A stretch of DNA of 64,000 nt. It comes from Flexithrix dorotheae DSM 6795. Lineage in GTDB: Bacteria; Bacteroidota; Bacteroidia; Cytophagales; Flammeovirgaceae. A model generated the notes under the pieces. It did not search any database and had not been told where the DNA came from. It was given only the letters and a program-made list of their open reading frames with translations. The stretch covers positions 124,110 to 188,109 of the forward strand of contig NZ_KB903435.1 in assembly GCF_000379765.1 (NCBI RefSeq). Reading direction: 5' to 3'. Shown piece after piece: positions 60,701-64,000 of this stretch (positions are counted from its first letter, which is position 1; the number at the start of each line of letters is the position of its first letter). The position numbers and the translations under genes are program-made.

Positions 60701-61012
60701 CAATTGCTGGGCTGATTCTTTCATCACCAGGCTAATGGTAGTTTGGTTATTGATCTCAATATCCTGAGTTTCAAAACCGATATAGGAATATAACAGGTAG
60801 TTATACTCCGAAGGTACTTCTATAGAGTAATTACCATCGATATCAGATACAGTACCAATGGTGGTTCCTTTAATTATAACAGATACACCGGGCAAAGGCT
60901 CATTATCGGTGGCTGAGGTTAATGTTCCTGTAATGACTCTTTCCTGCCCAAACGCAAAATGGCAAAAAATAACCAACAGAAAGCAAATAGTTGAAGGTAA
61001 AGTTTTTTTCAT
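57761..61012 (-). CDS. SusC/RagA-family TonB-dependent outer-membrane transporter
   Basis: A 1083-aa barrel protein from ATG 61012 ('MKKTLPSTICFLLVIFC...'); an upstream frame to 61123 adds no signal peptide and is not used. Domains: signal peptide, carboxypeptidase-like DUF4480-type N-domain ('ITGTLTSATDNEPLPGVSVIIKGTTIG'), STN-free plug with 'QPLYVIDGVPMENT' and 'SVLKGPNAAALYGSRAANGVILVTT', then a 22-strand barrel ending 'FNFNMTF'. It imports large ligands with energy from TonB. It heads the SusD - lipoprotein - aminotransferase series. Substrate not readable from sequence. Confidence 0.93.
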   Translation of the reverse strand: MKKTLPSTICFLLVIFCHFAFGQERVITGTLTSATDNEPLPGVSVIIKGTTIGTVSDIDGNYSIEVPSEYNYLLYSYIGFETQDIEINNQTTISLVMKESAQQLSEIVVTAFGIEREKKALGYSTQSVDSKELAEVRSTNVVNSLSGKVAGVQVSPSSGVGGGSQVTIRGNSSVLGNNQPLYVIDGVPMENTSPSVNPGLASSVGSDEFSESPAAANMYGGGISDLNPDNIESISVLKGPNAAALYGSRAANGVILVTTKTGSSSKGLNIEYNLNVTFEEPLVSPKFQNTYGGGNGYVSWYADGRNGGITDPLALEQFRAVYPNAPANGTNGVDESWGAPMDGRMIRTWWSGEATAPLVPVPDSWDNFWETGSSVTNNVAISGGNDKGNFRLSFGQLDQKGIVYNNDYKRNNFRINTAYNITDKFNAKVSAEYIKSGSGNRQNESYWELQTWHHRHDDWGLLKDYEQFMDVHITRPDDEYQYANWQHSFANNRFYYSKYMTNSNDKDRILGNIALTYDFTPDLSLMVRSGTDMWTDTRINITRDARIKSGTARTEAFYEEVLRRQETNSDFILSYNKRFGDGYSINAQVGGANRTNYYKRNFTAVNDVTINGLYNLANNASPNTNRSAISEKEVNSLFGSFSFGFKDYLFVDVTARNDWSSTLPADNNSYFYPSVSLSGIVTEMLNIQNDVLSFAKIRGSWAQVGNDTDPYSLTQVYASSDPWNASTPVFTQSDGIANSELKPEITTGKEVGLEMQFLNGRIGIDASYYDQTSSDQIVRVAVSKATGFDSKLLNAGKIVNKGVELMLNAQVVKIKGFTWDINLNYAKNTNEVVELAEGLETLVLHSNRGLSLEARVGEPYGTFYGSAYKRVEGGEFDGQIIFEDGIPQVESSLQKIGNVTPDYIWGFQNSFAYKGLSLNILIDGKMGGDIADESTSTGMQTGIYPVTALGREEGVIGMGVKNVGTDENPVYVQNDVVQPTKSVTRMYSVRSVNEGAIYDASFIKLREMSLTYGLPSDFTKKITGGFVKSARLSIIGRNLAILWKNHPHIDPEINAKGGNLLGALNYAMTPTTRSVGFNFNMTF

Positions 61013-61781
61013 GTTATAAATTTTAAAAATTGACGATTGTACTTTGTTATATCTACTGTAGCACCTGATCAAAATCTGGAAAGATTTTAAAAAAAGGATG
61101 TAGATATCCATTCTATCATTCAATCATTTTTTGAATAACAGCAGAAAATTTGTTAACCTCAATATGGCGCTATGCAGACCAATTGATTTTAACCAGACAA
61201 ATAGAAAAATTCGGAATAATAATAGATTAAATTTAGTTGTAACGTATGCTTTAAATCACCATAATCAATGCTTTTAAATTAAAAATAAGTTGTGTTTATT
61301 TTATGTCTGTATTTTAATCTTATTGGTTATTTAATTCTAGAACTAAATAGAAGTGTTATCTGAATCAGACATCCACTTTTGTTATTATTTGGGTGCTTTT
61401 AGTTCTCTGATTAGATAGTAGTAATTGTTATACTGGATGAAAAATATTCTGCGAAAGCTCTTTGTTGAGCTATTTGCTAAAGTTCTTGTGTGGTGATAAG
61501 GAAAGTGTGTTAATTTGTTTTGATGAAGTAAACTTAGAAACGTTTTTGTAAAAAATCAATGATAGGCTGATTTTTTTTGTGAAAATTACTAAAAACCATC
61601 AATTTTTTAATATTAGGGTAATATAATACCCTTATTCTGTATAAATATCACAATTTTAAGCAAAATAGGGTTATTTTTAAACTAAGTATTTGTTACTACA
61701 TGGTTTTTGCATAATCACCAGCTAATTTTCTCAAAAAGAAGGGATTTCCTCAAGAATGGTGATTTTTTCATTCCACCCGCC
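61013..61781. other. Upstream region of SusC operon and spacer to cheB
   Basis: About 770 bp of very AT-rich sequence with no good ORF. It should contain the SusC promoter (minus strand), but no TAnnTTTG box could be set with confidence. Long A/T runs and short direct repeats only. Confidence 0.5.
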
Positions 61782-61826
61782 TAATAAAAAACCATCCATC
61801 AGTAAATCATTAGTGATGGATGGTTT
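61782..61826 (-). terminator. Terminator after cheB
   Basis: A 13-bp perfect stem AAACCATCCATCA (61789-61801) with TGATGGATGGTTT (61814-61826), loop of 12, and a T run on the minus strand. Confidence 0.8.
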
Positions 61827-61856
61827 CATGGTTTCCTCCAATTGGAAGTAAAAAAT

Positions 61857-62945
61857 TTACCCCAATAATCTTTTATTTATCACCCCTGCAATTTTATCCA
61901 GAGGTAGTACTTGCCTTACAGCGCCCAACTCTATCGCTTTTCTGGGCATTCCGAATACCACACAACTGCTTTCATCCTGGGCAATGGTTTGTGCTCCACT
62001 CTGCTTCATTTTCAGCATAGAAGTAGCACCATCATCTCCCATTCCTGTAAGCATAATTCCCAATGCTTTTTTCCCTACATATTGAGCCACTGAATCAAAC
62101 AATACATTTACTGAGGGTCTGTGTCTATTCACCAGATCGCCCTGAGAAATTTTTATCCTTTTTTTACTTCCACTTTTCCAGATGGACATATGGTAATTAC
62201 CTGGGGCAATATAAATGGTATTAGGCTGGATTAATTCATTGTGCTCGGCTTCTTTCACATATAACCCACTGCATTCATTTAAACTATTGGCAAAGCTGGT
62301 TGTAAATTTTTCAGGCATATGCTGAACAATGAGAATAGGAGGGACCTGGTCTGGTAAATCCTCCACAATTTTTTTTATGGCAACAGTACCACCAGTTGAT
62401 GCACCAATAACTATTAGAGAAGGTTTACCCTCCGAAATAATTTCCTCGGAAACTTCCCTCTGGGCAATTTCTTTCTTTGGGGTAGCTAAAACCGGGTCTT
62501 TTACTTTTTTTGTAATGGGAATTTTAACCTTGGGATTCCTGGCAAAAAAAGCAGATTTTAGGGAATCGATAAATTTGATCCTATATTCTTCTCTTTGAAT
62601 TTCGGTTGCAATTCTTGGCTTCGACAAAACGTTTACTGCTCCGTATTCAAGCGCTTTTAGAGCCACCTCTGCACCCTTTATCGTTTGGTTGGAGATTACT
62701 ACCACAGGCATAGGGGCCTGTTTCATTATTTTTTTAAGGAAAGTAAGACCATCCATTTTTGGCATCTCTATATCCAGGGTAATCACATCAGGTTTTACCT
62801 GCTGTATTTTTTGTACAGCAATATAAGGATCACTGGCTGTACCTATTACCTCAATCCCCGGATCACTTTCCAAAAGAGATTTAAAAGTTTGGCGAATAAG
62901 AGAAGAATCATCTACAATTAAAACCTTAATTTTATTCAAGATCAT
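61857..62945 (-). CDS. cheB: CheB-type protein-glutamate methylesterase
   Basis: A 362-aa protein: receiver domain (1-125) with Asp58 in 'DVITLDIEMPKMDGLTFL', a linker, then the CheB methylesterase domain (about 172-362) with the catalytic Ser in 'VIGASTGGTVAIKK', His in 'IVQHMPEKFTTSF' and Asp in 'MLTGMGDDGATS'. It would remove methyl groups from chemoreceptors, or act in a chemosensory-like pathway. It overlaps cheR by 4 bp. No receptor gene is in view. Confidence 0.92.
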   Translation of the reverse strand: MILNKIKVLIVDDSSLIRQTFKSLLESDPGIEVIGTASDPYIAVQKIQQVKPDVITLDIEMPKMDGLTFLKKIMKQAPMPVVVISNQTIKGAEVALKALEYGAVNVLSKPRIATEIQREEYRIKFIDSLKSAFFARNPKVKIPITKKVKDPVLATPKKEIAQREVSEEIISEGKPSLIVIGASTGGTVAIKKIVEDLPDQVPPILIVQHMPEKFTTSFANSLNECSGLYVKEAEHNELIQPNTIYIAPGNYHMSIWKSGSKKRIKISQGDLVNRHRPSVNVLFDSVAQYVGKKALGIMLTGMGDDGATSMLKMKQSGAQTIAQDESSCVVFGMPRKAIELGAVRQVLPLDKIAGVINKRLLG

Positions 62946-63817
62946 ATTTTTTGATAAATAGTTGGTCTGATACTTTTTATGGGTAGATTAGTGCCTATAG
63001 CAGATTCAGAATGGCCTAAAAATAAAAATCCTCCAGGCTTTAACTTATCCACTAGTTTTTTGAGTACAGCATGCTGCGTTGGCATATCGAAATAAATAAT
63101 TACATTTCTGCAAAAAATAAAATCGAAATTTACGGGCAAATTATAATTTGAGTTATTCAGATTCAGTGCACCCAGCTTAATTCTTGAAGAAACTTCCCTG
63201 TTGTTGAATTTTAGTTGTTGTTCACCACCCTCTAAAATAGGATCAAGATATTTATCTTTTAGATGTTCAGGAAGATATTCCAATTCTTTTACCTGAAAAA
63301 CTGCCTTCGCTGCTTTTTGGAGAGAAGGAACGGAAACATCCGTGCCTATAATGTGAAAATCTGCATGATAATTTTTCTCTCTGAATTCGTTCATAATCAT
63401 GCCAATGGAATAAACTTCTTCTCCTGTTGAACAGCCAGAACTCCACACATTCAACCTTTTTTTATTTCCAGATTGCTGAAAATAAAGTGGTAGTGAATTT
63501 TTTAAAAATTCAAATTGATAGTCTTCCCTGAAAAAATAAGTTTTATGAGTAGTTACCAGATCAATAAAATTATTATACTCAATTTTAGAACTTTGCTCAA
63601 AAATAAATTTTAGATAAGACGCAAATGAGGGCTGTCCAAGAAGATGTAATCTCTTTTGCAGTCTGGATTCAATCATCATTTTCTTGGAAAAAGGGATATT
63701 TAATCCATATTTCTTTTTTAAATAATGCGCCAAGGCATAAAATTGATCATCGTTTAATTTTTTTGATTTATTCAAGTTTTGATAGTTTTCAAGATGGTTA
63801 ACCTGGACAATTGTCAT
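62942..63817 (-). CDS. cheR: CheR-type protein-glutamate O-methyltransferase
   Basis: A 291-aa methyltransferase with an N-terminal helical domain ('ALAHYLKKKYGLNIPFSKKMMIESRLQKRL', about 28-57) and a SAM-binding domain with 'VWSSGCSTGEEVYSIGM' (about 123-139), 'IIGTDVSVPSLQKA', 'FDFIFCRNVIIYF' and 'GGFLFLGHSES'. It adds methyl groups to glutamates of chemoreceptor-type proteins. It overlaps cheB and lies 8 bp after the upstream kinase. Confidence 0.92.
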   Translation of the reverse strand: MTIVQVNHLENYQNLNKSKKLNDDQFYALAHYLKKKYGLNIPFSKKMMIESRLQKRLHLLGQPSFASYLKFIFEQSSKIEYNNFIDLVTTHKTYFFREDYQFEFLKNSLPLYFQQSGNKKRLNVWSSGCSTGEEVYSIGMIMNEFREKNYHADFHIIGTDVSVPSLQKAAKAVFQVKELEYLPEHLKDKYLDPILEGGEQQLKFNNREVSSRIKLGALNLNNSNYNLPVNFDFIFCRNVIIYFDMPTQHAVLKKLVDKLKPGGFLFLGHSESAIGTNLPIKSIRPTIYQKI

Positions 63818-63825
63818 AGTAATTA

Positions 63826-64000
63826 TTAGTTTAATGGTGTACGTTTAACTGTCATTTCCGAAACATGAAAATTTATGATTGCTCTTGTAAATAAATTTTT
63901 TTCACTTTGAATGTGCAGTTTCCATCCCAATTGTTCAAAAGCAATTTTGCTGATAAATAACCCAAGTCCGTTACCTTTTGAATATTCATCTCCTATAAAA
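63826..64000 (-). CDS. Histidine kinase, 3' end (partial)
   Basis: The minus strand is open from the window edge to a TAA at 63826-63828, encoding 57 residues. It begins 'FIGDEYSKGNGLGLFISKIAF', containing the G2 box of a HATPase domain, and ends 'EMTVKRTPLN'. The protein would be a sensor kinase cut by the edge of the window. It is 8 bp from cheR, so kinase, cheR and cheB form one operon. Confidence 0.7.
   Translation of the reverse strand, partial: FIGDEYSKGNGLGLFISKIAFEQLGWKLHIQSEKNLFTRAIINFHVSEMTVKRTPLN

Noticed and set aside
61013-61123. N-terminal extension of SusC to 61123
   Set aside because: The extra 37 residues have no signal-like pattern, while the Met at 61012 starts a clear signal peptide.
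1-64000. CRISPR array, tRNA, rRNA, prophage or insertion sequence
   Set aside because: No regularly spaced identical repeats, no tRNA-like cloverleaf or rRNA segment, and no transposase, integrase or phage structural genes were seen. The repeats present are hairpins without spacers.

Overview
This window looks like a chromosomal segment of a polysaccharide-degrading member of the Bacteroidota, most likely the Cytophagales. The evidence is a SusC/SusD pair, a type IX secretion C-terminal domain on a GH9 enzyme, TAnnTTTG-type promoters, almost no Shine-Dalgarno sequences, DUF5916/DUF1080/DUF4136 proteins, and intergenic hairpin repeats. I saw no rRNA, tRNA, CRISPR array, prophage or transposase gene.

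Region 1 (5-16220) is the most striking part. It reads as a nearly complete D-apiose utilisation locus. Two GH140-type secreted enzymes (apiosidase family) would release the branched pentose D-apiose. A sugar ABC importer (lipoprotein binding protein, permease, double ATPase) would bring it in. A Gfo/Idh/MocA dehydrogenase (ApsD-like), a D-apionate lactonase (ApnL), a D-apionate oxidoisomerase (ApnO), a DUF1537 kinase (OiaK) and a RuBisCO-like protein (OiaX or OiaT type) would then take it to central metabolism. A xylose-isomerase-like TIM-barrel enzyme sits between the dehydrogenase and the RuBisCO-like protein. All eleven genes are on the minus strand. A divergent LacI-family regulator faces them across a region with a clean 20-bp palindrome, a likely operator.

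Region 2 (16279-26511) holds a metallo-beta-lactamase-fold hydrolase, a RelE/ParE-type toxin-antitoxin pair, and a minus-strand set resembling 3-keto-glycoside loci (DUF5916 barrel, two DUF1080 proteins, a Tat-exported Gfo/Idh/MocA oxidoreductase, a NagB-like protein). It is headed by a one-component regulator with a periplasmic LamG domain and a cytoplasmic winged helix. Region 3 (26675-34298) has a bPH-domain protein, a GH29 alpha-L-fucosidase, a B12-binding radical SAM enzyme, a small membrane protein, an M48 protease and a DUF4136 lipoprotein. Region 4 (34451-40410) is a TetR - beta-barrel - ABC ATPase - two FtsX-type permeases - LolA-like protein set that looks like a cross-envelope lipid or lipoprotein export system.

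Region 5 (40424-52872) contains a PAS/GAF histidine kinase with a degenerate receiver, a GH3 enzyme, a pirin, a glucosaminidase, a TRAP binding protein with an SDR dehydrogenase, and a GH9 cellulase-like enzyme. Region 6 (52966-61012) is a SusC/SusD set with a small lipoprotein, a Tat-exported PLP aminotransferase and an AEC permease. The right edge (61857-64000) carries cheB, cheR and the 3' end of a histidine kinase. Several intergenic spaces, notably inside the apiose locus, hold families of short hairpins with conserved TGT/TGC loops and different but self-complementary stems, as expected of REP-like mobile repeats.
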